DNA of 64,000 bases from Clostridiales bacterium UBA3758 (lineage in GTDB: Bacteria; Bacillota; Clostridia; Oscillospirales; Oscillospiraceae). A program made the position numbers and the translations under genes. The stretch spans positions 1 through 64,000 of the forward strand of contig DFGE01000016.1 of NCBI GenBank assembly GCA_002371675.1, read 5' to 3'. Shown in pieces: positions 44,564-52,378 of this stretch. The notes beneath the pieces were generated by a model, which did not search any database, was not told the DNA's origin, and worked only from the letters and a program-made list of their open reading frames with translations. Numbering within the stretch: position 1 is the stretch's first letter; the number at the start of each line of letters is the position of its first letter.

Positions 44564-45155
44564 AGAGGTCATCGTCGTGGAGGGCCGTTACGACAAAAAC
44601 GCTCTCCTGCAGGTCGTAGACGCGACCGTGCTGGAGACGGCGGGCTTCGGCGTGTTCAACGACCGCCAGAAGCAGAAGCTCCTGCGCAGCCTCGCCGAAA
44701 AGCGCGGTCTCATCGTGCTCACCGACCCCGACGGCGCGGGCTTCGTCATCCGCAATTTCCTCCGCTCCTGCCTTGACCCGCGCCTCGTCAAGCACGCCTA
44801 TGTGCCGGATATCGCCGGCAAGGAGCGGCGCAAGGCGCACGCCTCAAAGGAGGGAAAGCTCGGCGTGGAGGGCATGCGCCCCGCCGTGCTGCTCGCGGCG
44901 CTTGAGCGCGCCGGGGCGACTTTTGAGGACGGAGAAGAGGCTTCGCTGCCGACTCCGGGCATGACAAAAGCGGATCTGTACGCGCTCGGCTTGAGCGGGC
45001 AGCCGGGCAGCCGGGAGAAGCGCGCCGCTCTGATCGCCGCGCTCGATCTGCCGGAGCGCATCACGGCCGACGCGCTGCTCGAAGTCGTAAACGCAACCAT
45101 GACACGGGAGGAATTCTTCTCCCTTTGTAAGGCCTTACCCCGAAACGAAACATGA
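44550..45155 (+). CDS. Toprim protein related to ribonuclease M5 (DUF4093)
   Basis: A 201-residue protein with an N-terminal Toprim fold: the acidic site EVIVVEGRYDKN, then LIVLTDPDGAGF and a downstream YVPDIAGKERRK segment. RNase M5 matures 5S rRNA in Bacillus and shares this layout; the C-terminal part (LPTPGMTKADLYALGLSGQPGS) corresponds to DUF4093 of the clostridial relatives. The start is GTG 44550, 7 bases after GGGGGAGG. It overlaps the PPTase gene by 4 bp. Confidence 0.85.
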   Translation: MRRIKEVIVVEGRYDKNALLQVVDATVLETAGFGVFNDRQKQKLLRSLAEKRGLIVLTDPDGAGFVIRNFLRSCLDPRLVKHAYVPDIAGKERRKAHASKEGKLGVEGMRPAVLLAALERAGATFEDGEEASLPTPGMTKADLYALGLSGQPGSREKRAALIAALDLPERITADALLEVVNATMTREEFFSLCKALPRNET

Positions 45156-45874
45156 TGTATAGAACAAAACTGACGCCGGGCGCGGACGTGTATCTCGCCG
45201 CGATCCCGGAACAAGCGGACCCAGCGGCAATCGCTTCGGACGCGCGCAGGCGCGAAATCGAAGAGACAAAAGCGAGCGCGCTACGTCTCGCCCGCACGGC
45301 CGACTGGCTGCTGCTGGAGCTTGCGCTGCGCCGCTCTCTCGGCCTGAATCCGGAGAAGCTCGCGTTCTTCCGCAGCGCGGAGGGGCGCTGGAGCGCGGAG
45401 GGCGTCTCGTTTTCCCTCAGCCATACGGAGAGCTTCGCCGCCGTCGCCGTGTCGCGGGAGCCTGTGGGCATAGACGCGGAGAACATCGCACGCTTTGCCG
45501 TGCGCTACGCGCGGGACGCCGCGCTCACAGAGCACATGCTGCGGAGGATCTGTGCGGAGAGCGAGAATCCGGAGCGGGACGCTGCTTCGCTGCTGCGCCT
45601 GTGGACCGCCAAGGAGAGCCTTTTCAAGTTCATCGGCTGCGGCTCCTTCAGACCCTCAAGGCTGTGCCCCGGGGAGGAGACGAGGCAGTTTGTCCTGCTG
45701 CTCGACGAACCGCTCTTTCTGTCTGTGAGCGCCGATCATCCGGAAAACATCCGTTTTTTCCTCGCCTGCGATGGCGCAGTCTCTCCAATCGAATCGGGCA
45801 GCGTGCTGGAGGGGGACGGAGATCTCAGCCGCTGGCTCAAATGCTCAAATAAACAAGGGACCGCTGCAAAATGA
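45152..45874 (+). CDS. 4'-phosphopantetheinyl transferase, Sfp type
   Basis: A 240-residue Sfp-like enzyme. Motifs are FSLSHTES, then VGIDAENI with the Mg2+-binding Asp and Glu, and WTAKESLFKFIG. It transfers phosphopantetheine from CoA to carrier proteins. Sfp-type enzymes often serve secondary metabolism, but in Clostridia they may be the only PPTase acting on acyl carrier protein. ATGA overlap with the preceding gene suggests coupling. The terminator follows the stop codon very closely. Confidence 0.9.
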   Translation: MMYRTKLTPGADVYLAAIPEQADPAAIASDARRREIEETKASALRLARTADWLLLELALRRSLGLNPEKLAFFRSAEGRWSAEGVSFSLSHTESFAAVAVSREPVGIDAENIARFAVRYARDAALTEHMLRRICAESENPERDAASLLRLWTAKESLFKFIGCGSFRPSRLCPGEETRQFVLLLDEPLFLSVSADHPENIRFFLACDGAVSPIESGSVLEGDGDLSRWLKCSNKQGTAAK

Positions 45875-45897
45875 GATTTTGCAGCGGTCCCTTGTTT
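45851..45897 (+). terminator. Terminator of the comEC-PPTase operon
   Basis: Perfect 22-bp inverted repeat (45851-45872 and 45876-45897) with a 3-base loop, beginning at the stop codon of the PPTase gene. Confidence 0.9.
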
Positions 45898-45984
45898 AGT
45901 ATAAAAAAGAAACCGAGAGCTCTCAAACGGCCGCCGCGCCGAGCTTTGCTTCGCGCAGTCAGCGGGAGCCGCAGAGAAGAGAAT

Positions 45985-46461
45985 CTATTTCAGCAGCTTA
46001 TTCCCGTTTCGGATGGAGACGATCCCATTGGCGATGAGCAGCCCGATGATGCCGCTCATGCCTCCGGTCGCCGCCTGCGGCAGACCATAGACCCCATAGT
46101 CGGCCAAAACATGGGAGGCATAGATCGCTGCAAATAGGCTGAGAAGGCCGAGGATGACTGTCAGCCAGCCCCGGCGCACGATCTCCCTGACGATCAGGTT
46201 CCGCTCCTGCTGAGCAAGATCCGCCATGCTGCGCGCCACTTCTTCCGTTGACTTGTCCTCAATGTCCAGCAGCCGTACGACCGGGGCGCCCAGTTCTGCG
46301 CTCAGGCTGTCCAGCAGCATCAGGTCGGGGAAATTCAGACCCCGCTCCCACTTGCTGACCGCTTTGTCCGTGACATGGAGCCTCTCGGCGAGCTGCTTTT
46401 GCGTCAGTCCCTTTTCTTTGCGAAGCTCTGCAATGAGTTTCCCCGTGTATTCCACATCCAT
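45985..46461 (-). CDS. XRE-type HTH regulator with C-terminal membrane segments
   Basis: A 158-residue protein. The N-terminal helix-turn-helix is KEKGLTQKQLAERLHVTDKA followed by VSKWERG, as in the Cro/CI family. Beyond a linker with an acidic stretch (VRLLDIEDKSTEEVAR), two hydrophobic segments lie near residues 100-118 and 128-148 (GWLTVILGLLSLFAAIYAS and GGMSGIIGLLIANGIV). A membrane-tethered regulator is thus likely, a known design in Firmicutes. I place the start at ATG 46461. Its ribosome binding site is weak, and the frame is open further upstream to 46494. Confidence 0.8.
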   Translation of the reverse strand: MDVEYTGKLIAELRKEKGLTQKQLAERLHVTDKAVSKWERGLNFPDLMLLDSLSAELGAPVVRLLDIEDKSTEEVARSMADLAQQERNLIVREIVRRGWLTVILGLLSLFAAIYASHVLADYGVYGLPQAATGGMSGIIGLLIANGIVSIRNGNKLLK

Positions 46462-46624
46462 TTTCCGCGCATCCCCCTCTGTGAAGCTGCTCAAAACATA
46501 TCACATTCCCCTCCGTTTGTCACTCGACAAAAAGTAGAGCGGGGGAGCAGGTCATAATCAGGCATAAAAAAACGAACAGAGGACTTTCGTGAATCGGCAG
46601 CTGCTTTTGTAATCCGATGTGAGT

Positions 46625-46658
46625 AACCGCAGGGACGGCCTTGCCGTCCCCGCGGTTC
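46625..46658. repeat. Hairpin downstream of the GntR gene
   Basis: Stem ACCGC-GGGACGGC / GCCGTCCC-GCGGT with a CTT loop; no T-run in either direction. It resembles the GGGACGGC-type palindromes at the start of the window. Confidence 0.6.
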
Positions 46659-46666
46659 GTTGCGGT

Positions 46667-47350
46667 TCATTTCCAGTATCGGTTTTCCAGACGCTCCATG
46701 TGCTGCTTCATTCTGGCATAGGCTTCCTCGGCGTCTCCGTCCAGGACGGCCTGGCCGATCTGAAGATGCTCGTCATAGTTGCCCTGACGATAGAAATCCG
46801 AACTGATGGTGCGCTCCTGGATCAGGTGCCACATCTTCTGCTCCATTGCCTTCCAGATCATCTCATAGAGCACCACGAAGAGCTGGTTGCCGCTGGCGCG
46901 GGCCAGGCAGCGGTGGAAGTCCTCATCGGTCTTGGCGGCGTAGATCTCCTGCTCCGCTTCCCTGTGGAAGCGCTCCAGGATCTCTTCGAGGCGGCGCCGC
47001 TCCAGATCGCTGATGTTCAGCGCCGCGTCTCTGGCGACCTCCGGCTCCAGAATCTGGCGGGTGCGAATGATCTCCTGCGGGTCAATGTCATGGATCCAGT
47101 CGTTGGAGACGACGTTGAGCTGCTTGACAAAGACCCCGGCGCCGTGCACGGATTCCACCAGGCCGCTGAGTTCCAGCGCGCTGAGCGCCTCCCTTACGGG
47201 CACGCGGCTGACGTTGAACATCTGGCAGAGCTCCTTCTCGCTGGGAAGCTTGTCTCCCACCGAGAAACCGCCGCCCAGAATGGCATCGCGGATCTGGTTA
47301 TAGATTTGAATGTAGAGCTTGCTGCTGGATACCGGGCTGAAAGCTGCCAT
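46667..47350 (-). CDS. GntR family regulator, FadR subfamily
   Basis: A 227-residue regulator. The winged helix shows SKLYIQIYNQIRDAILGG, GDKLPSEKELCQMFNVSRVPVREAL-type sequence and the wing VHGAGVFV. The C-terminal FCD domain has the metal/ligand residues in the LEPEVARDAA, FHRCLARASGN and DEHLQIGQAVLDGD segments. FadR-type members control sugar-acid genes in many bacteria. It sits 3' of the TRAP-transketolase cluster with its own promoter (47395-47423), so it probably regulates that cluster in response to its substrate. Confidence 0.9.
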   Translation of the reverse strand: MAAFSPVSSSKLYIQIYNQIRDAILGGGFSVGDKLPSEKELCQMFNVSRVPVREALSALELSGLVESVHGAGVFVKQLNVVSNDWIHDIDPQEIIRTRQILEPEVARDAALNISDLERRRLEEILERFHREAEQEIYAAKTDEDFHRCLARASGNQLFVVLYEMIWKAMEQKMWHLIQERTISSDFYRQGNYDEHLQIGQAVLDGDAEEAYARMKQHMERLENRYWK

Positions 47351-47394
47351 GGCTTCTCTCCCTAAAAACGATTTGCAAATGCCATAATGATTCT

Positions 47395-47423
47395 TTTTAT
47401 CACACCTGTCTAATGCGTGTCAA
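47395..47423 (-). promoter_or_regulatory. Promoter of the GntR gene
   Basis: Minus-strand TTGACA (47423-47418) and ATAAAA (47400-47395) with a 17-bp spacer. A GC-rich hairpin without T-run at about 47441-47487 may end the TRAP operon. Confidence 0.6.
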
Positions 47424-47493
47424 TCTTTTCCGATTTCTGACAGGAGCGCCGCGACAGTTTCTGGGGAGACAGTGCCGCGCTCCTGCAGCGGGA

Positions 47494-48780
47494 TCAGCCG
47501 ATCAGACCCGGCAGCCAGGTGACCAGACCGGGAACGTAGGTGATGAGGAACAGAACGATGATCAGCGGCACCAGGAAGGGGAGGATGGCCTTGTACATCT
47601 TCTCAATGGTGATACCTGCGGTCTTGGCGCAGATGAAGAGACTGGTGCCCACGGGAGGCGTGCACAGACCGATCATCAGGTTCAGCACCAGGACGACGCC
47701 CAGGTGCAGCGGGTCAATGCCGTAGGCGGCCATCAGCGGCACGAGGAAGGGCAGCGTGATGGTCATGGCGGCCAGCGCCTCCATGAACATGCCGATGATG
47801 AGGAAGGCAATGTTCACGATCAGCAGGATCAGGTACTTGTTGTCTGTCAAGGCAACCAGAGCGCGGCTCATGGCCGAGGTCATGCCCAGCATGGTGACGA
47901 GCCAGGAGAAGGCGGCCGCGCCGCAGATGATGCAGAGGATGCCGGCGCTGTCGCGCGCGGTCTCCACCAGAGCCTTTGCCACGTCCTTCCAGCCCAGCTC
48001 ATGGTAGACGATGACCGCCAGGATGAAGGCGTAGAGCGCGGCGATACAGGCGGCCTCGGTGGGGCTGAAGATGCCCGTCCAGATACCGCCGATGATGATA
48101 ATGGGGGTGAGCAGGGAGAGCAGGGCCTCCTTGGTGGCGACGCCCACTTCTTTCCAGCTGAACTTCTCCGTGGGGTACTTGCGCTTGACGGAGATGATGT
48201 AGACCAGGATGCTCGTGGCAAGAGCCAGCAGCAGACCCGGCACGATGCCGCCGATAAACAGCGAGCCGACCGAGACCTCGGTCATCATGCCGTAGACCAC
48301 CATGGGGATGCTCGGCGGGATGATGGGGCCGATGGTGGCGGAGGCTGCCGTGACGCCGGCCGAGAAGTCCGCGTCAAAGCCCTTTTCCTTCATCGCGTCG
48401 ATCTCGATCTGACCCAGACCGCCGGCGTCAGCCACGGCGGAGCCGCTCATGCCGGAGAAAACGATGGAGGCGACGACGTTCGCATGACCCAGGCCGCCGG
48501 GGACCCAGCCCACCCAGGCGGAGGCGGCGCGGAAGATCTTGCGTGTGATGCCGCCGGTGTTCATGAGCTTGGCGGCCAGAATGAAAAAGGGGATCGCCAG
48601 GAGCGTGTAGCCGCTGGCGTTGCCCACCATGCGGTGGAAGATCGCCACGGGGGTGAAGTTGCCGGTGACGAGGACCGTGAAGATCGCGGAGATGGACAGG
48701 GAATAGGCGATGGGGACGCCCAGGATCATCAGCAGCAGGAAGCCGCCCACCAGCAGTAAAACATATCCGGCAAAACTCAT
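47494..48780 (-). CDS. dctM: TRAP transporter large permease DctM
   Basis: A 428-residue membrane protein with about 11-12 segments. Family sequences include LGVPIAYSLSISAIFTV, FSGMSGSAVADAGGLG, ATIGPIIPPSIPMVVYG and LCTPPVGTSLFICAKTAG. Together with DctQ it forms the Na+-driven permease that receives the ligand from DctP. It follows dctQ with no spacing (start codon directly next to the dctQ stop). Confidence 0.95.
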   Translation of the reverse strand: MSFAGYVLLLVGGFLLLMILGVPIAYSLSISAIFTVLVTGNFTPVAIFHRMVGNASGYTLLAIPFFILAAKLMNTGGITRKIFRAASAWVGWVPGGLGHANVVASIVFSGMSGSAVADAGGLGQIEIDAMKEKGFDADFSAGVTAASATIGPIIPPSIPMVVYGMMTEVSVGSLFIGGIVPGLLLALATSILVYIISVKRKYPTEKFSWKEVGVATKEALLSLLTPIIIIGGIWTGIFSPTEAACIAALYAFILAVIVYHELGWKDVAKALVETARDSAGILCIICGAAAFSWLVTMLGMTSAMSRALVALTDNKYLILLIVNIAFLIIGMFMEALAAMTITLPFLVPLMAAYGIDPLHLGVVLVLNLMIGLCTPPVGTSLFICAKTAGITIEKMYKAILPFLVPLIIVLFLITYVPGLVTWLPGLIG

Positions 48781-49290
48781 TTATACGACCTCCTTGTTTT
48801 CCTGGGCAGTGGGCGCGTCCTCCGGACGGCGATCCATAATCAGTCGGATCAGGTGCACGATGGAGAAGGCGCAGCCGATGGGGAAGGCGAGATAATACAC
48901 GCCGTTGCGGATGGGGATGGTCTTATAGTAGGTCACCCAGGTGCTCTGGATGATGGAGCTGCTGAAGATGATGCCTGCCACCAGGAAGGCGATCAGCAGC
49001 ACGTCGATCACGTCCATGTACACGCACCAGATCTTGGGCTGGAGCTTGTTGCTCACGAAGGTCAGACGCAGGTGCTCCTCCCGGGAGAAGGTCATGGACA
49101 TGCCGATGAAGGTGACCCAGCACAGCCCGACCAGTGTCAGCTCATACTGCCAGGTCACGGGGGAATTGAAAATGGAGCGCATGATGACCGAATACACGAT
49201 GATCAGACATAAGGCAGCCAGAATGGTCGCGCATAGGACGGCCGCGATCAGCTCCAGGATTTTGCTCAGCTTGTGGATAAACACTTTCAT
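48781..49290 (-). CDS. dctQ: TRAP transporter small permease DctQ
   Basis: A 169-residue protein with four membrane segments, matching the DctQ family (YELTLVGLCWVTFIGMSM, then REEHLRLTFVSNKL). It binds DctM and helps dock DctP. It is separated from dctP by 258 bp that contain hairpins, whereas P, Q and M genes are usually closely spaced. Confidence 0.92.
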   Translation of the reverse strand: MKVFIHKLSKILELIAAVLCATILAALCLIIVYSVIMRSIFNSPVTWQYELTLVGLCWVTFIGMSMTFSREEHLRLTFVSNKLQPKIWCVYMDVIDVLLIAFLVAGIIFSSSIIQSTWVTYYKTIPIRNGVYYLAFPIGCAFSIVHLIRLIMDRRPEDAPTAQENKEVV

Positions 49291-49323
49291 AGCTATTCCA
49301 CCTCAATCATGACTGTGATACTG

Positions 49324-49430
49324 GTCATCGGATGGCGAGAACGATCGCAAATTCGACCGCTGTCGCAGCCAAACGACAGGCTTGGCAGCGAATGACCCAA
49401 AGGGTCATTCAGCCGATGATCATGACAGGA
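49324..49430 (-). repeat. Modular palindromic element, copy D (diverged)
   Basis: Oriented like copy C on the plus strand: it begins TGGTCATCGGATGGCGA, continues with a broken CCAAACGACAGGCTTGG module (GCAGCCAAAC-like arm) and a GAATGACC/GGTCATTC hairpin, and ends CCGATGATCATGAC. Its modules are more degenerate than in the other copies. It lies between dctP and dctQ in the middle of the transport operon. Confidence 0.75.
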
Positions 49431-49497
49431 CGGCGATACGCCGCGGGGCGCCTCACCGATCCTCTTGGGGCTCGACTGACTGTCCGCCCGATAACCG

Positions 49498-49533
49498 CAG
49501 AGGGAGGCACGGCACAGGCTGTACCTCCCTCTG
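49498..49533 (-). terminator. Hairpin between dctP and dctQ
   Basis: Stem CAGAGGGAGG/CCTCCCTCTG directly after the dctP stop. There is no T-run, so it is more likely an mRNA-stabilising or attenuating hairpin that favours dctP over dctQM than a full terminator. Confidence 0.55.
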
Positions 49534-49548
49534 ATTGGTGCTTTTGGC

Positions 49549-50538
49549 TTACTTCAGGCCGTTGATGCGGGCGACGAGATCTTCCGCCCAGGGATTCTCA
49601 GCGTAGAAGTCGGTGTAGACGCTCTGAGCCTGCTCGATGAAGGGAGCGGTGTCGGGGTAGCCGATCTTCATGCCGGCGGCCTCGAGCTCGGCGAGCATCT
49701 GAGCCTCGGAATCGACGATCGCCTTGCGGTGCTCAGCACCGAACTCCTTGGCGGCCTCGAGAAGGACCTGCTGAACGTCAGCGGGGAGCTTGTTCCAGGT
49801 GCTCAGGCTGAAGATCATGTCCTTGGGCTGGTACTGGTAGTTCACCATGGTCAGGTACTTCTGGACGTCCTGGAAGTTGTTGGCGTAGATGTTGGCGACG
49901 GGGTTCTCCTGGCCGTCAAAGGTGCCCTGCTGGAGAGCCAGGTACAGCTCGGAGAAGGCGAAGGGGGAAGCGCTGGCGCCGTAAGCGGCGAAGATGGCCA
50001 TGGTCATCTTGTCCTCGGGGGTGCGGAACTTCAGACCGACAAGATCCTCGGGCTTCTCAATGGGACGACGGGAGTTGGTGAACTGGCGCAGGCCGTTCTC
50101 CCAGTAAGCCAGCTGGATCAGGTTGTTCTCTTCCAGACCTTCCAGGAGCTCCTGGCCGATCTCACCGTCGAGAACCCTGTAGACGTGCTCGTAGTCGGAG
50201 AAAAGGAAGGGCAGGCTCAGGGCCTTGAACTTGGGGCAGAAGTCAGCCTGCTGGCCGGAGGGCAGCATCATGGCGTCGAGGCTTCCCATCTTGACCATCT
50301 CGATCATTTCCTTGTTGCTGCCGAGCTGCTCGGCGGCGTAGATCTCGATGGTGACGCGGCCGTTGGTGCGCTCATTGACGGCCTTGGCAAAGTGCTCAAG
50401 GGAGATGTGGATCAGGTTGGAAGTCGTGTCACTGTGGCCGATGCGGATGGTGATGTTGTCTTGCTTTCCGGAGCTGCCGCAGGCGCAGAGGGCAAAAACC
50501 ATGACGAGTGCAAGCAGCAGGGCGATGAGTTTTTTCAT
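49549..50538 (-). CDS. dctP: TRAP transporter solute-binding protein DctP
   Basis: A 329-residue lipoprotein. The signal peptide ends in the lipobox ALCAC (Cys 20). The mature part has the DctP-family elements IRIGHSDTTSNLIH, YAAEQLGSNKEMIEMVKMGSLD, the ligand-carboxylate Arg region LRQFTNSRRPIEKPEDLVGLK-type sequence with KFRTPED, and NPVANIYANNF. It binds an organic acid, probably a sugar acid given its neighbours. It is preceded by the split transketolase genes. Confidence 0.95.
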   Translation of the reverse strand: MKKLIALLLALVMVFALCACGSSGKQDNITIRIGHSDTTSNLIHISLEHFAKAVNERTNGRVTIEIYAAEQLGSNKEMIEMVKMGSLDAMMLPSGQQADFCPKFKALSLPFLFSDYEHVYRVLDGEIGQELLEGLEENNLIQLAYWENGLRQFTNSRRPIEKPEDLVGLKFRTPEDKMTMAIFAAYGASASPFAFSELYLALQQGTFDGQENPVANIYANNFQDVQKYLTMVNYQYQPKDMIFSLSTWNKLPADVQQVLLEAAKEFGAEHRKAIVDSEAQMLAELEAAGMKIGYPDTAPFIEQAQSVYTDFYAENPWAEDLVARINGLK

Positions 50539-50586
50539 TTTCTTCCTCCATTGAATTTTATTATTTACCCGGCTCAGCCGGGGAAA

Positions 50587-51522
50587 TTACGAGTAAAGTG
50601 CCTTGGCCTGGGCGACGATGTTCTCGACGGTTATGCCGTTCATGGCGAGCAGACGCTCATAGGGGGCGGACTGGCCGAACTGATCCTGCACGCCGATGCG
50701 CTTAAGCTTGCCCTTGCCGCGCTCTGCGATGACCTCAGCCACCGCGCTGCCGAGGCCGTTGAGGATGTTGTGATCCTCGACGGTGATGATGCGGCCGCAG
50801 TCGTCGATGCAGGCGTTTACGGCTTCCTCATCCAGAGGCTTGATGGTGTGCATGTCCAGAACCCGGGCGCGGATGCCCTCCTCGGCGAGCTTGTCGGCGG
50901 CCTCCAGCGCGAGGCGGACTGTGTCGCCGTTGGCGATGATCGCCAGGTCGCTGCCATCGCGGAGCTTCTTCGCCTTGCCGATCTCAAAGACGTCGTCCTC
51001 GCCGTAGATCACGGGGATCGCGTCGCGGGTGAAGCGGAGATACACGGGGCCGTCGAACGCGGCCGCAGCCTTGACCAGCGCCTTGGCGGCGTAATAGTCG
51101 GCGGGCATGATAACGGTCATGTTGGGGAGCGTGCGCATGATGCCCATGTCCTCGATGGCCTGGTGGCTGGCGCCGTCGTTGGCGGGCGTCAGGCCGCCGT
51201 GGGAGCAGGCGATCTTGACGTTCAGATGGGGGTAGCAGATCTCCTGGCGGATCATCTCGCAGATGCGCATGGAGCCGAAGGCCGCGTAGGTGACCACAAA
51301 GGGGATCTTGCCGCAGGTGGCAAGCCCGGCCGCCACGCCGGCGCCGTTCTGCTCGGCGATGCCCACGTTCAGGTACTGCTCCGGCAGCTCCTTGCGGAAG
51401 GCGCCGGTTTTGCAGCTCTTGCCGATGTCGATGTCGACGACGAGGATATCCCGGTTTTCTTTTCCCAGCTCAACGATAGCTTCGCCGAAGCCGTCACGGG
51501 TCGCGATTTTTTTCGTTTCCAT
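50587..51522 (-). CDS. Transketolase, C-terminal subunit
   Basis: A 311-residue protein with the pyrimidine-binding and C-terminal domains of transketolase. Motifs are LNVGIAEQNGAGVAAG with the conserved ThDP-activating Glu, YAAFGSMRICEMIRQ and SHGGLTPANDGASHQ. It works with the N-terminal subunit encoded immediately upstream. Split transketolases are frequent in catabolic gene clusters, where they may act on unusual sugars; the normal pentose-phosphate role is also possible. Confidence 0.93.
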   Translation of the reverse strand: METKKIATRDGFGEAIVELGKENRDILVVDIDIGKSCKTGAFRKELPEQYLNVGIAEQNGAGVAAGLATCGKIPFVVTYAAFGSMRICEMIRQEICYPHLNVKIACSHGGLTPANDGASHQAIEDMGIMRTLPNMTVIMPADYYAAKALVKAAAAFDGPVYLRFTRDAIPVIYGEDDVFEIGKAKKLRDGSDLAIIANGDTVRLALEAADKLAEEGIRARVLDMHTIKPLDEEAVNACIDDCGRIITVEDHNILNGLGSAVAEVIAERGKGKLKRIGVQDQFGQSAPYERLLAMNGITVENIVAQAKALYS

Positions 51523-51524
51523 CC

Positions 51525-52370
51525 TCAGGCCTCCTCTTTGATCGTGAGCGCGTTCAGCTCATCCATCGCCTGGCGGTATTGCGCGTCGTTTGGCGCGGTG
51601 CCGTGCCAGGAGCATACGTTTTCCATAAAGCTCACGCCCTTGCCCTTGACGGTTTTGCCGATGATTGCCTTCGGCAGACCGTTCTTCGAGGCGAGCGCGC
51701 TGTCCATGACCTCGCAGAGGGCGGCCATGTCGTTGCCGTCGCATTCATAGACCTCGAAGCCGAAGGCTTCGAATTTCTTCGCCAGGCTGATGGGGGGCAT
51801 GATCTCCTCGCAGGTGCCGTCCAGCTGGAGATTATTCCAGTCCACGAAAACGACCAGATTGTCGAGCTTGTACTTGTGCGCGGTGCCGCAGGCTTCCCAG
51901 ATCTCGCCCTCGTTGCACTCGCCGTCGCCGACGGCGCAGAACACGCGGTAATCCTTGCCGTCGAGCTTGGCGGCCAGCGCCATGCCGACGCCGCAGGCCA
52001 GACCCTGGCCGAGAGAGCCGGTGGAGATGTCGATGCCGGGGCACTTGTTCATACTGGGATGCCCCTGCAGGGGAGAGCCCTCCTTGCGCAGTGTGTCGAG
52101 CACTTCCAGCGGGAAGAAGCCCTTCATCGCCAGCGCAGCGTACTGGGCGGGGCACACATGACCCTTGGAGAGCACGAAGCGGTCACGGTCGGGCCAGCGG
52201 GGCTCCTCGGGCCGCAGGTTCATGTAGCGGAAATAACAGGCGGTCACAAAATCCGCAACGGAGAGGGAGCCGCCCGGATGGCCGCTCTGCGCCTTCCAGA
52301 TCATGTCGATGATCCGCTTGCGCAGCTCGGTCGCCGTGTTCTTCAGAACTCTGAGTTCTTTCTGCTCCAT
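51525..52370 (-). CDS. Transketolase, N-terminal subunit
   Basis: A 281-residue protein with the ThDP pyrophosphate-binding domain. Motifs are KAQSGHPGGSLS, STGSLGQGLA and GDGECNEGEIWEA followed by VDWNNLQLDG. It forms the enzyme with the C-terminal subunit, whose start is 2 bp after this stop. Start at ATG 52370 gives the usual family length. GTG at 52382, overlapping the oxidoreductase stop, is an alternative. Confidence 0.92.
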   Translation of the reverse strand: MEQKELRVLKNTATELRKRIIDMIWKAQSGHPGGSLSVADFVTACYFRYMNLRPEEPRWPDRDRFVLSKGHVCPAQYAALAMKGFFPLEVLDTLRKEGSPLQGHPSMNKCPGIDISTGSLGQGLACGVGMALAAKLDGKDYRVFCAVGDGECNEGEIWEACGTAHKYKLDNLVVFVDWNNLQLDGTCEEIMPPISLAKKFEAFGFEVYECDGNDMAALCEVMDSALASKNGLPKAIIGKTVKGKGVSFMENVCSWHGTAPNDAQYRQAMDELNALTIKEEA

Positions 52371-52378
52371 GTCGTAAG

